58,221 nt of DNA from Megasphaera geminata F0357 (GTDB taxonomy: Bacteria > Bacillota > Negativicutes > Veillonellales > Megasphaeraceae): positions 1-58,221 of the forward strand of contig NZ_JH417610.1 of the NCBI RefSeq assembly GCF_000239275.1, in the 5' to 3' direction. This document shows positions 26,802 to 35,160 of the stretch, piece after piece (position 1 is the stretch's first letter; every line of letters starts with the position of its first letter). Position numbers and translations under genes: made by a program. The notes under the pieces are model-generated. The model was given only the letters and a program-made list of their open reading frames with translations. It ran no database searches and was not told where the DNA came from.

Positions 26802-27342
26802 ATTAGCAAATCAGATTAAAATAGATTATGAACCAGATCTTATTATATATATTGCTAAAGGAGGCTATTTAATTGGTAAATATATAAGTGAGTCATTGAA
26901 TGTGATGCTTATTCCTGTTTATGCTGAACGTAGGACAAACGGGTTTAAATCTGTCGTATCTCCATTATTACAGGTATTACCTAATAGGATAAAGTTATTT
27001 TTTAGAAGGCTGGAGTTAAAATCAGGTGTCCATGCAGTCGTAAAAAAAAGAGATGTGCATTTTAAATCAGAAGATTTAGAGAGCCTTGGAAAGGTGAAAA
27101 AGATTTTGTTAGTTGATGATTCCGTAGATACTGGATCATCAGTATTGTCTATAATAGAAGAAATGGGAAAATTAAAGATATCAATTGAAGAGATTCGAGT
27201 TGCGGCTTTGAATGTATGGGGAAAGAGCACAGGTGTTGTGAAGGTAGCATATTGGATATTTAGAGATACAATTATCATTACGCCCATGTCTAATGATTCT
27301 AGGTATCATAATGATTTTCTGGAATTATATAATAATAGATAG
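26752..27342 (+). CDS. Soluble phosphoribosyltransferase-fold protein
   Basis: ATG 26752 has AGGTGA six bases upstream, inside the 3' end of the PHP gene; the genes overlap by 50 bases. The 196-residue protein has the PRPP-binding loop ILLVDDSVDTGSSVL (about residues 119-133) and an N-terminal strand with IYIAKGGYLIGKYIS, as in type I phosphoribosyltransferases. Nothing near suggests nucleotide salvage. PRPP is known as a ribose donor in some capsule pathways, so it might supply ribose phosphate to the glycan, with the PHP protein removing phosphate (inference). A regulatory or salvage role remains possible. Confidence 0.75.
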   Translation: MDYIELSLNDLKEKSVELANQIKIDYEPDLIIYIAKGGYLIGKYISESLNVMLIPVYAERRTNGFKSVVSPLLQVLPNRIKLFFRRLELKSGVHAVVKKRDVHFKSEDLESLGKVKKILLVDDSVDTGSSVLSIIEEMGKLKISIEEIRVAALNVWGKSTGVVKVAYWIFRDTIIITPMSNDSRYHNDFLELYNNR

Positions 27343-27355
27343 GATTTTAGATTCT

Positions 27356-28216
27356 ATGAATGCGTTGACTAAAGAAGAACTAAAAATAGTAGAATTTAAT
27401 ATTTTAAAAGATGTAGCCTGTTTTTGTCGTATGCATAATATTAGGTATTTTCTCTGCGGAGGTACTTTATTAGGTGCAATTAGGCATAATGGGTTTATTC
27501 CTTGGGATGATGATATTGATATAATGATGCCAAGGGAGGATTATCAAAGGTTTTTTAAATTATATAATCGGAGTAATAGTAGGTATAGAGCTGATTCATT
27601 AGACAATAATCCTGACTGGCATATGGCGTTTGGTCGTGTTGGCGATACGGAAACGATATTATTTGAAAATACTTTAAAAAAAAAATATAGCAAATATCAT
27701 GCCTTTATTGATGTGTTTCCTATAGATGGTATCCCTGATAATATGATTATGCATAAATTTCTTGTGTTAATACAAAAGACATTAGGTGTTATTGGCAATG
27801 CTTCCGCTTTTATTTATCTTCCTAGTAAACATTTTTCCGATTCAAAAGAGGAAAATATAAGTATAAAAAATAAATTAAGAACAATTGTTAAATATATTTT
27901 AATAACACTTCTTGCATGGGTGCCAACACAAAAAGTATTCTTGCTAGTCAATTCTATTTCGAAGAAATTTAATTTTAATTCATGTAATAATGTAGGGCTG
28001 ACTGTTTATGTTTGGAATTGGTCTTTTGAGTATGCTAGTCGAAAGTCTATGCTCTCTGGAATTAAATTGAAATTTGAGGAGAGTGAATTTTGGGCCCCGA
28101 AAGGGTATGATGAATATTTAACTAATACATTTGGAGATTATATAACTCCACCTCCAGATAAAAATCAGGTAAGCCATCATAATTTTGATGTATATTGGTT
28201 AACAAAGAGTTGTTAA
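27356..28216 (+). CDS. LicD-family phosphotransferase (second copy)
   Basis: The ATG at 27356 is preferred over upstream codons that would overlap the phosphoribosyltransferase; AGGAT is a weak site upstream. 286 residues with the LicD motif RYFLCGGTLLGAIRHNGF, IPWDDDIDIMMPREDYQRF and DVFPIDG. It is clearly related to the LicD protein at 21765 but diverged in the C-terminal half, so the two likely recognise different acceptors or donors. As the last enzyme before the flippase it may add the group made by the cytidylyltransferase-aminotransferase set. Confidence 0.85.
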   Translation: MNALTKEELKIVEFNILKDVACFCRMHNIRYFLCGGTLLGAIRHNGFIPWDDDIDIMMPREDYQRFFKLYNRSNSRYRADSLDNNPDWHMAFGRVGDTETILFENTLKKKYSKYHAFIDVFPIDGIPDNMIMHKFLVLIQKTLGVIGNASAFIYLPSKHFSDSKEENISIKNKLRTIVKYILITLLAWVPTQKVFLLVNSISKKFNFNSCNNVGLTVYVWNWSFEYASRKSMLSGIKLKFEESEFWAPKGYDEYLTNTFGDYITPPPDKNQVSHHNFDVYWLTKSC

Positions 28217-28240
28217 AGAGAACTTTCGGGGGAGATAAAA

Positions 28241-29770
28241 ATGCCTGGCAATCAATATCATCAAAGGAAAATAGGGATAATTTTATCTTATTTATTTCTG
28301 TTAGTTAATACAGTGGTAAATTTGGCATACGTTCCTATTTTAGTTACTTATATAGGTATAGATGAGTTTGGGTTATATAAACTGTTAGGATCTATTATCG
28401 CTTATTTTAATGTATTAGATTTTGGGTTATCGACAACTATAGTTAAATTTCTGTCAGAGTATTTAGAGTTAGACAAGAAGGAGACCATAAAGGAATTATT
28501 ATCAACAGTATCAATTCTGTGTTTGATAATTAGCATTGTGTTGTGTTTTGTGAGTATAATAATTTATTATAATATTCCATTACTGTTTAAAGAAACTCTA
28601 TCTGAATCTATGATAATAAGTGCACAGCAGATTTTGTTGCTTTTGTTTTTTAATATTATTCTGCTTTTTAATTCTAAAATTTTTGATGCGATCATTGTTT
28701 CTCATGAAAGGTTTATATTTTTAAAGATAGTCAGTATATTGCAAGTCGTATTACAACCATTTGTTGTTATTGCGGTTATTTTTTGGTATCCAACAGCTTT
28801 ATACGTTGTTTTAGTACAGTCTTTGTTTAATACCGTATTGATTTTTATTAAGTGGAGTTATTGTAGATATATATTACATACTAAGATTTCTTATTGCGGA
28901 TGCAATAAATCCATTATCAAGGCATTATATAAATTGTCTATAAGTTTGTTTGTTGTTGCCGTTGTTGATCAAGTGTTTTGGCAGAGTAATCAAATTTTAT
29001 TGGGGTTAAAAGTAGGCACGGCTGCTGTAGCTGTTTATGCTGTTGCAAGCCAAATTTATATTAATTATATGAATATATCTACAGCTATGTCGGGAGTTTT
29101 ATTGCCGAAAATAACCATGATGGTTGCGCGAAGAGAGTCTGACAAGGCCTTTCAACATATATTTATAAAAGTCGGACGATTACAATTTTATTTATTATCT
29201 TTAATCTTGACCGGTTTTGTTATTTTTGGGCATGATTTTCTTCATTATTGGGCAGGTGAGAATTTTCGTGATGCCTATTGGATAGCCTTAATAGTAATGA
29301 TTCCATTTACGATTGATTTGATTCAAAATATTGGCTTAATTATTATGCAGGCAAGGAATGTTTATCATATCCGTGCCATAATATATTTTTTTATGGGAAT
29401 AGCAAATATAATTTTAGCCGTGTGGTTGATTCGTGATTATGGGATTTTGGGCGGCGCAGTTGCTACCGGGACATGTATGTTTATAGGTAATGGACTTTTA
29501 ATGAACTGGTATTATCATTGCTGTATGAAAATTAATATAGTTGTCTTTTGGCGAGAAATTGCTAAAATTGCTTTTGTAGCATTGGCAGTAATGACTGTTG
29601 CTTATCTTTTATGGAATTATTTTTTTATTAGGCATACGGTTATTGCCTTTTGTATTTCTATCGTTATTTATATCAGTTTTTTCTTTGCTTTACAGTGGTA
29701 TGTTAATTTTAATGAATATGAGAAGAATTTATTTATAAGTGTTAAACTTAAGTCATTACGAAATCTATAA
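28241..29770 (+). CDS. Polysaccharide (O-unit) flippase, Wzx-type
   Basis: 509 residues, GGGGAG before ATG 28241. Twelve or more hydrophobic segments with the characteristic opening of the PST/MATE group (ILSYLFLLVNTVVNLAYVPI, YIGIDEFGLYKLLGSI, LDFGLSTTIVKFLSEY). It would carry undecaprenyl-linked O-units across the inner membrane for polymerisation. It is the last gene of the AT-rich block; insertion-sequence debris follows immediately, which marks the right edge of the imported segment. Confidence 0.85.
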   Translation: MPGNQYHQRKIGIILSYLFLLVNTVVNLAYVPILVTYIGIDEFGLYKLLGSIIAYFNVLDFGLSTTIVKFLSEYLELDKKETIKELLSTVSILCLIISIVLCFVSIIIYYNIPLLFKETLSESMIISAQQILLLLFFNIILLFNSKIFDAIIVSHERFIFLKIVSILQVVLQPFVVIAVIFWYPTALYVVLVQSLFNTVLIFIKWSYCRYILHTKISYCGCNKSIIKALYKLSISLFVVAVVDQVFWQSNQILLGLKVGTAAVAVYAVASQIYINYMNISTAMSGVLLPKITMMVARRESDKAFQHIFIKVGRLQFYLLSLILTGFVIFGHDFLHYWAGENFRDAYWIALIVMIPFTIDLIQNIGLIIMQARNVYHIRAIIYFFMGIANIILAVWLIRDYGILGGAVATGTCMFIGNGLLMNWYYHCCMKINIVVFWREIAKIAFVALAVMTVAYLLWNYFFIRHTVIAFCISIVIYISFFFALQWYVNFNEYEKNLFISVKLKSLRNL

Positions 29771-29800
29771 AAAATTTTTGTATGTCCAGTTTGTCGATTT

Positions 29801-30345
29801 GTCAAACATATGTTACACGGCAGAAAGAAATTGAATGAGACAGTAACGCAGTGATTTCCAACCTAAGGGCACTGATTGTATTCTTTGTTCCGCCGTGCCG
29901 GTTGTACCTTAAAATCATCGAAGGCATGAAACGTGTGAATGACGTAAAACTTCCCATGTCCTTTCTGTGGGGCCGCTTTTTTGCAAGTGGGCTGATAGGG
30001 CTTGGAATATACTTGACCTTTATGCCGTTAGCCCGGGTGTTTCATGTAGCAGTACAAGCCGGTGATAGAGCGGGAATAATGTTTTCGTTGTAAGAAGCCC
30101 CCCCAATGTTACACCGCTTACGTAGGCGATAGATAAATCGGTGGATACGTATGGTGCATGATGGCAGCCGTTAGCGCCACCATGTTTTTCCGCATAGGAA
30201 AGAATTGCCTGGTAATGAGTAATGTCTTGTGATACGCTTTTCATGAGAAAGTACTCTTTTTTTAATGATTTTTTGTGTAGATACAGCATGCTGCAAAAAG
30301 AGCTTTCTCTTTTATTTTTATATACCAGTGTAACACATGTATTGT
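29801..30345 (-). mobile_element. Degenerate insertion-sequence remnant (integrase-core transposase)
   Basis: Read on the minus strand, MKSVSQDITHYQAILSYAEK (from about 30241) matches the N-terminal start of a DDE integrase-type transposase (IS481/IS3-like). After frame disruptions and a large internal deletion, GHGKFYVIHTFHAFDDFK and ARRNKEYNQCPL match the C-terminal HRKDxxxFY..FxSFDDFKxQLxxRNxxYN region. Imperfect inverted ends flank it: CAAACATATGTTACACGG at 29803-29820 and CCAGTGTAACACATGTATTG at 30325-30344. No intact frame remains. It fills most of the 643-base gap between the flippase and galE. Confidence 0.55.
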
Positions 30346-30413
30346 AATCTTATAGAATTATATAAAAGGCATTTGTGCGTATCTTTTACGGCGATGCATG
30401 AAGAGGTGGTACT

Positions 30414-31403
30414 ATGAAAGTATTAGTGACGGGCGGTGCCGGGTATATCGGCAGTCATGCGGTGCGGGCCCTTTTGGAAAAGGGGCATGAGGCGGTTGTT
30501 CTTGATAATTTATCGCGCGGACATCGGGGCGCCGTGCCGACGGATGTTAAACTGATTATTGAAGACATTCATAATACGGACAGCGTGCAGACGATTCTTG
30601 AGACCGAACGGATTGAAGGGGTCATGCATTTTGCGGCCCATAGCCGGCTTGGCGAATCCATGGAGAATCCGACCGTCTATTATGATAACAATGTTATCGG
30701 TTCATGGTCCCTTCTGGAAGCGGTTCGCCGTGCAGGCGTGCCGAATTTTGTTTTTTCTTCGACTGCTGCCGTTTACGGTGAGCCGGAAGTAACGCCGATT
30801 ACGGAAACTATGCCGCATGAGCCGACGAATGTATACGGTCAGACGAAGCTTATGATTGAACAGATGCTGGCTCAGTTTGCCCGGGCCTATGGCCTTCATT
30901 ATGCGTCCTTACGGTATTTTAACGCTGCCGGCGCGTCTCCTGACGCTTCTATCGGTGAGGATCATGTTCCGGAAACGCACTTGATTCCTCTCATCTTGCA
31001 GGCTGCATTGGGGATACGTGACAGTATCAGCATCTTCGGGACGGATTATCCGACGCCTGACGGCACGTGTATTCGTGATTATATCCATGTCGTCGATCTG
31101 GCCGATGCCCATTGCCGCGTGCTCGAATATCTTGTAAACGGCGGCATATCACAGGCCTTTAATTTAGGTTCTCAAAACGGGTTTTCCGTTCGGGAAATGA
31201 TCAGGGTGGCTAAAGAAGTGACCGGCCGTAACTTTACGGTTAAAGAAGCGTTGCGCCGTGCCGGAGACCCGGCCGTCCTTATCGCCTCGTCTGAAAAATT
31301 CAGGAAGGCAACGACATGGCGGCCGCAATTCAGCGATATCGGAACGATAATCGAACACGCTTGGAAATGGCATAAAACTCATCCGAACGGGTATAAAAAA
31401 TAA
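30414..31403 (+). CDS. galE: UDP-glucose 4-epimerase
   Basis: 329 residues with NAD-binding GGAGYIGSHAVRAL at the N-terminus, the catalytic Ser-Thr (SSTAAVYG) and YxxxK pair (VYGQTKLMIEQ, near residue 140), and the substrate-binding LRYFNAAGASPD plus RDYIHVVDLADAH. It interconverts UDP-glucose and UDP-galactose and would supply galactose to the O-unit. GAGGTGG lies upstream of the ATG. Base composition is like the housekeeping genes, unlike the AT-rich block to its left, so it probably belongs to the core genome. Confidence 0.95.
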   Translation: MKVLVTGGAGYIGSHAVRALLEKGHEAVVLDNLSRGHRGAVPTDVKLIIEDIHNTDSVQTILETERIEGVMHFAAHSRLGESMENPTVYYDNNVIGSWSLLEAVRRAGVPNFVFSSTAAVYGEPEVTPITETMPHEPTNVYGQTKLMIEQMLAQFARAYGLHYASLRYFNAAGASPDASIGEDHVPETHLIPLILQAALGIRDSISIFGTDYPTPDGTCIRDYIHVVDLADAHCRVLEYLVNGGISQAFNLGSQNGFSVREMIRVAKEVTGRNFTVKEALRRAGDPAVLIASSEKFRKATTWRPQFSDIGTIIEHAWKWHKTHPNGYKK

Positions 31404-31422
31404 GAAGAAAACTCTGTTATAA

Positions 31423-31662
31423 TGCAAGTGGCCAAACCGACAGGATAATAGGGAGCTTCCTTCTTATGAAATCTATTATGACCGAAGTTTCGATAGGATA
31501 GAAGGCCTTCGTAAAGTCCGTAAGCGGTATACAAGTCGACATAATACCGTTGCACAAAGGATGCTTAGTTTCAAATCACCCAATGAGGTGGCGGCAGAAT
31601 TCTTCTTAATTATTCTGCATGAGTACTTGTCGCAAATGTCTGATTACGCTACAGATAAATAA
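31423..31662 (+). pseudogene. Orphan C-terminal gene fragment, possibly of a transposase
   Basis: An open frame without a start codon at its left end encodes ELPSYEIYYDRSFDRIEGLR, RKRYTSRHN, MLSFKSPNEV and a short tail to TAA at 31660. The basic, SPNEV-ending pattern recalls the C-terminal ends of integrase-type transposases, but I cannot place it in a family. It lies in a 311-base gap between galE and the toxin gene; otherwise that gap shows no gene. Confidence 0.25.
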
Positions 31663-31714
31663 CTCAATATTACTAATTGCATTTTTTGAACAATATATGC
31701 TATCATAAAATATA

Positions 31715-32080
31715 ATGAAACAACCTAAATTCGAATTTTACACACGGCTAAATGGGCACAATGAATTCATTGAGTTTTTACAAGCCTTGCCTAAAAAAGA
31801 TAAGCAAAAGCTTCTCGCTACAATTGATGTTATACAAGAAAAGGGCTTGCTGATTGCACAGCGTATGGAGTGGGTTAAAAAACTGGATAATGATATTTTT
31901 GAAATCCGTTCAAAGGTATCTTCTAATATCCGGCGTGCTTTATACTTCCATGCGGTTGACGATCGTTACATCATCACTCATGGATTTACTAAGAAAACTC
32001 AAAAAACACCGTCCAGTGAAATCAAGCATGCTAAAGAATTGAAAAAAGAATTTGAGGAGAACAATCATGGCAACTATTAA
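31715..32080 (+). CDS. HigB/RelE-family toxin (Gp49-like)
   Basis: 121 residues: FIEFLQALPKKDKQKLL, an ordered RelE-type beta-sheet region (EWVKKLDNDIFEIRSKVSSN) with FEIR, then ALYFHAVDDRYIITHGFTKK, the K/T-rich end of the phage Gp49/HigB group, and HAKELKKEF. Such toxins cleave mRNA at the ribosome. The ATG overlaps a TATAAT-like sequence (31711-31716) and lacks a Shine-Dalgarno, so translation is probably weak. The antitoxin start overlaps its 3' end by 14 bases, the reverse toxin-first order typical of HigBA. Confidence 0.85.
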   Translation: MKQPKFEFYTRLNGHNEFIEFLQALPKKDKQKLLATIDVIQEKGLLIAQRMEWVKKLDNDIFEIRSKVSSNIRRALYFHAVDDRYIITHGFTKKTQKTPSSEIKHAKELKKEFEENNHGNY

Positions 32081-32342
32081 ATTTGATGATTTTTTAAGAA
32101 ACGAATTAAAACACGATAACTTCAAAGCAGGTTACTTAGCAGAAAAAGCTGTCTTAGAAAGTGCAATTGCAGTATCTAATGCTAGACAAAATGCCGGGTT
32201 GACTCAGCGTGAACTTGCAGAGTTATCACATGTTCCACAATCAACCATTGCCAGAATTGAGCGTGGTAATAATACTAGTATTGAAACTATGAGCAAAATT
32301 GCCTTTGCACTTGGCCAAAAACTCACTATTAACATTTGTTAA
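32067..32342 (+). CDS. HigA-family antitoxin (XRE helix-turn-helix)
   Basis: The start chosen is ATG 32067, with GAGGAG six bases upstream; the frame is open to 32052. 91 residues: an N-terminal FDDFLRNELKHDNF segment, a helix LAEKAVLESAIAVSNARQ, then the XRE helix-turn-helix AGLTQRELAELSHVPQSTIA with RIERGNNTSIETMSKIAFAL. It should bind and neutralise the preceding toxin and repress the operon. Its strong ribosome binding site contrasts with the toxin's lack of one, favouring excess antitoxin. Confidence 0.87.
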   Translation: MATIKFDDFLRNELKHDNFKAGYLAEKAVLESAIAVSNARQNAGLTQRELAELSHVPQSTIARIERGNNTSIETMSKIAFALGQKLTINIC

Positions 32343-32356
32343 TCCCAATTTTGATA

Positions 32357-32935
32357 TTATTGTCTAGTGTAAGAGCGGTTTATATGATTCTTGATGTAAA
32401 TAAAGAAAAAATTGACTACCCTAGCGGCAATATGGTACTGCTCGCCCACAATATGGGCATTGGGAAACAGTCTCTCCATAATACACTTAAATTGGTTGAA
32501 CATATCCATCACAATGAACTTAACGTTTATCCTGATGCGGCGTGTAAAGCCTGAGAAATACTTACACAAAGCTTTGTCTCTCTTTTAGGCAAAATGTCCG
32601 GTATATATGAGTATATGAGCCCGTCAGAATCACTTGGTATCGTTGTTCGGCTGCATTCCCACGAAACTCGTCAACCGGGACAAGTACGCACAGTAACGGG
32701 GATCTGTAATTCATATACAAAGGCATTATTTGTTTCGTATGTATTCTTGATACATTCAGCTTTTATATTCATTAAAGATTCTATATAATTAACAGTAAGC
32801 ATATGAGTTCGCATCCTTTCTTTAGGACTGGACATTTTATTGTAAAGCATGCGAGTCTCATATGCTTTTCTTTGCAAAAAAAGAATGCTGAAGTCAGCAG
32901 CTTTCACTGCCGACCCCAACATGTATTATAGAACC
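32357..32935 (-). mobile_element. Degenerate, internally deleted ISL3-family copy
   Basis: On the minus strand the left end GGTTCTATAATA...TGTTGGGGTC (outer end at 32935) matches the left end of the element at 56792. Translated fragments follow the same order as that transposase: MLTVNYIESLMNIKAECIKN and VTVRTCPG; then, after a deletion of about 330 bases, VDEFRGNAAEQRYQVIL; then FIVMDMFNQFKCIMERLFPNAHIV. The rest of the transposase and the right end are missing. It is a diverged relative, not a recent copy, lying against the toxin-antitoxin pair. Confidence 0.85.
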
Positions 32936-32953
32936 TTTTTTCTTGTACAAGTT

Positions 32954-33954
32954 TTATCGTTTCGGCGCTTCAATCGGATCGTAGTCCGCCGGTTTATCTG
33001 TTACGGACGCCTCGTCGATTGCTGACGGTATCGGAGCGAATTCGGGCCGGATAAGGCTTTTGTCGCTTCAATGTAAGGAGGTACGATTTTATCCATGAGA
33101 AGGTAGCGCTTACGGAAAAGGTTGCGCTTCTGTGATTTGATTTCATCGTATTTGCGGCGTTTTTCTTCAATAGGTAGAGCCAGATACCATTTTTCGCCGG
33201 CGGCGGAGAAGGCGCCTTCTTCTTGCCAGAAGCCATTGAAGTTTGTTTTCTTTGAGCGGTTGCCGCGAAGAAGATGGCTGTTTGTATAGAATCCTTCGTC
33301 GGTAATGACGTAGAGGTTTTTCATTCCCAAGGTCTGTACGAAAATACGGAGTAAATAAAGAATAAAGTTTTTCGGCCTGTAGCCGAAGAGTTTTTTCGTC
33401 AAATCCTTGGTCTGCGCCAAGCCTTCTTTGGAACCCTGAAGGGTGCCGACGTAAAGGGACGGGACATTTTCCGCGTTATAGTCGAAACGAAAATTAAAGT
33501 GATATATCATATTCCCACTGTAATAGATGAAGAGCGAGAGGAACCCTTCTTTTCGCTGTCCCGTATCAAAAACGAGACGGCATTCTAAAGGAAGTTCCGG
33601 GTCGGGAGACTGCCACAGGGTATAGCCGTTGCCCCAATAGAGTTCATGAATGACTTCGTCCGTAAACATGGTGCGGAGAATATCGAAATGGTGTTCCAGT
33701 GCATTGAGCCGTTCGCGCATAGTCGAGTTTTTGAAGAAAAAGACCCGCGTCATGATTTCCTGGAAGTCCCTGTCTTTTTCGGTCAGGAAATTTCGCATCG
33801 GAGCATAGGCGTCAAAGTAGTCGTACAGTTCCTGAAAAAGCCCTTTATTGGTGCAGGCTTTACAGAAAAAAACAAAAGCACGTTTATCTTCTCTGAAGTT
33901 GCGATGCTTGTATATTTTTCGCGACAGGTTCCAAAAATAGGATGTACTGAGCAT
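32954..33954 (-). pseudogene. VirK/YbjX (DUF535) family protein; probable frameshift near its end
   Basis: ATG at 33954. The first about 297 residues match the DUF535 family: YFWNLSRKIYKHRNFRED, LEHHFDIL, LFIYYSGNMIYHFNF, VGTLQGSKEG, LLRIFVQTLGMKNLYVITDEGF and a final KSQKRNLFRKRYLLMD. As given, the frame ends at 33001 with an unlikely tail. A one-base deletion near 33066 would instead join it to a protein-like tail (PEFAPIPSAIDEASVTDKPA) ending at 32954. Family members are linked to LPS modification and resistance to antimicrobial peptides in Gram-negative bacteria, though the biochemistry is unknown. It may therefore relate to the outer membrane (inference). Confidence 0.75.
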
Positions 33955-34064
33955 GGCCGCCTCCCGGGATGCATTCGAAACGATTGATATAACTTATTCA
34001 TTATAAGAGGTTGCAAATCGGCCTGTCAATGCTTTCCGCATCAGGCGAGAGTATTCTTAAAACC

Positions 34065-34109
34065 TTGCAAAAAGTCAAAAAGTCTAATATAATAAGGCGT
34101 AAGGTCAAA
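34065..34109 (+). promoter_or_regulatory. clpC operon promoter with CtsR-like heptads
   Basis: TTGCAA (34065-34070), 17 bases, TATAAT (34088-34093). AGTCAAA lies in the spacer (34073-34079), and GGTCAAA (34103-34109) lies near the start point. These match the CtsR heptad (A/G)GTCAAA, though not in the canonical three-base-spaced tandem. Autoregulation by CtsR is likely. Confidence 0.6.
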
Positions 34110-34156
34110 GCAGTATCGAACAGACCTGTATGAAAGTTTAACCGAGAGGTGATAGA

Positions 34157-34628
34157 GTGAGTGTTTTAGCTGATAAAATAGAAAAATTCATACTTCATAA
34201 ATTACTGGAAGAAGAGGAAGAAAATATTATTCTGCGACGTAATGAACTGGCCGATGAATTGGACTGCGCGCCGTCACAGATCAGTTATGTCCTGAGTACG
34301 CGGTTTTCCAACGATAAGGGCTTTATCGTCGAATCGCGCCGCGGTTCCGGCGGTTTTGTGCGCATTGTACGGTTGCAGCAGAAAAAGAAAAAAATGGACT
34401 GCACGCCCGTAACCTTATCGGAACGCCGCCCGGCCGTCAGTGTTTCTATGGAAGATTTGGACGGCCTCTTGTTCCGTCTTTTGAAGCATAAAGCGGTGAC
34501 GAACAGCGAAGCTATCATGCTTCATCATACCTTCCGGGCGCTTTTTGCCGAGGATTGATGATGAACCGCAGCGCATTGCCGTTATTACGCGTATCCTGAA
34601 AAGTCTTAACCTGCGGCCCCATGCTTGA
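34157..34628 (+). pseudogene. ctsR: CtsR, class III heat-shock repressor; frameshifted near its end
   Basis: GTG 34157 with GAGGTGA upstream. The N-terminal helix-turn-helix (RRNELADELDCAPSQISYVLSTRF) and the glycine-rich wing (ESRRGSGGFVRIVRL) are diagnostic. As given, the frame stops at 34558 after 133 residues. Removing one T at about 34555 extends it as DDEPQRIAVITRILKSLNL to TGA at 34626, about 156 residues, the family's normal size. CtsR represses the clp genes until heat stress; McsA and McsB encoded next modulate it. The indel is probably a sequence error. Confidence 0.92.
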
Positions 34629-34641
34629 AGGAGGTGCGCCT

Positions 34642-35160
34642 ATGTTATGTGATATGTGTAAACTGACTGACGCGGTTGTGCACATTACGAAGATAGAGAA
34701 CGGCAAGCGTACGGAACTGCATCTGTGTGCCGCCTGTGCAAAGAAGCAGGGTACCCTCGGCGGTGATCATGCGCTGAATATTGTGGACAACGATTTTTTC
34801 CGTAAGATGGCTTATGCCGATTATGAAGGGCCGGCTGCCGATGAACCGCGCTGCAGCGGCTGCGGCATGACGTACAGTGATTTTAACCGCACCGGCAAGT
34901 TCGGCTGTCCCAAGTGCTATGATGCATTCAATGGGGAAATCCGGCCGCTCATGCGACGTATTCACGGCCATGCGCGCCATGTCGGCAAGGTACCGGCCAG
35001 AGGCAGCGGCGTTTTCCGTACGGCGACGCATATTAAACGGCTGCGGCAGCATTTGCGTAAGCTTGTGTTGGCGGAAAGATATGAAGAAGCGGCGGAGATC
35101 CGCGATGAGATCAGAGCGCTGGAACGGCATGATGACGGTGAGGTGACAGGTCATGTTTAA
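34642..35160 (+). CDS. mcsA: McsA, zinc-finger activator of McsB kinase
   Basis: The start chosen is ATG 34642 (GAAGGAGG upstream). 172 residues: two paired-cysteine zinc motifs (LCDMCK with LCAACAKK, and CSGCGMTYSDFNRTGKFGCPKC) followed by a C-terminal UVR motif (LRKLVLAERYEEAAEIRDEI). McsA binds McsB and stimulates its arginine kinase activity. It overlaps mcsB by eight bases, which suggests coupled translation. Confidence 0.92.
   Translation: MLCDMCKLTDAVVHITKIENGKRTELHLCAACAKKQGTLGGDHALNIVDNDFFRKMAYADYEGPAADEPRCSGCGMTYSDFNRTGKFGCPKCYDAFNGEIRPLMRRIHGHARHVGKVPARGSGVFRTATHIKRLRQHLRKLVLAERYEEAAEIRDEIRALERHDDGEVTGHV

Noticed and set aside
29851-30093. 80-residue plus-strand open frame with hydrophobic segments
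   Set aside because: It lies opposite the transposase remnant, whose minus-strand fragments match a known family pattern; the plus frame is a shadow.
32336-32554. 72-residue plus-strand open frame after the antitoxin
   Set aside because: The opposite strand encodes recognisable ISL3 transposase fragments over the same bases.
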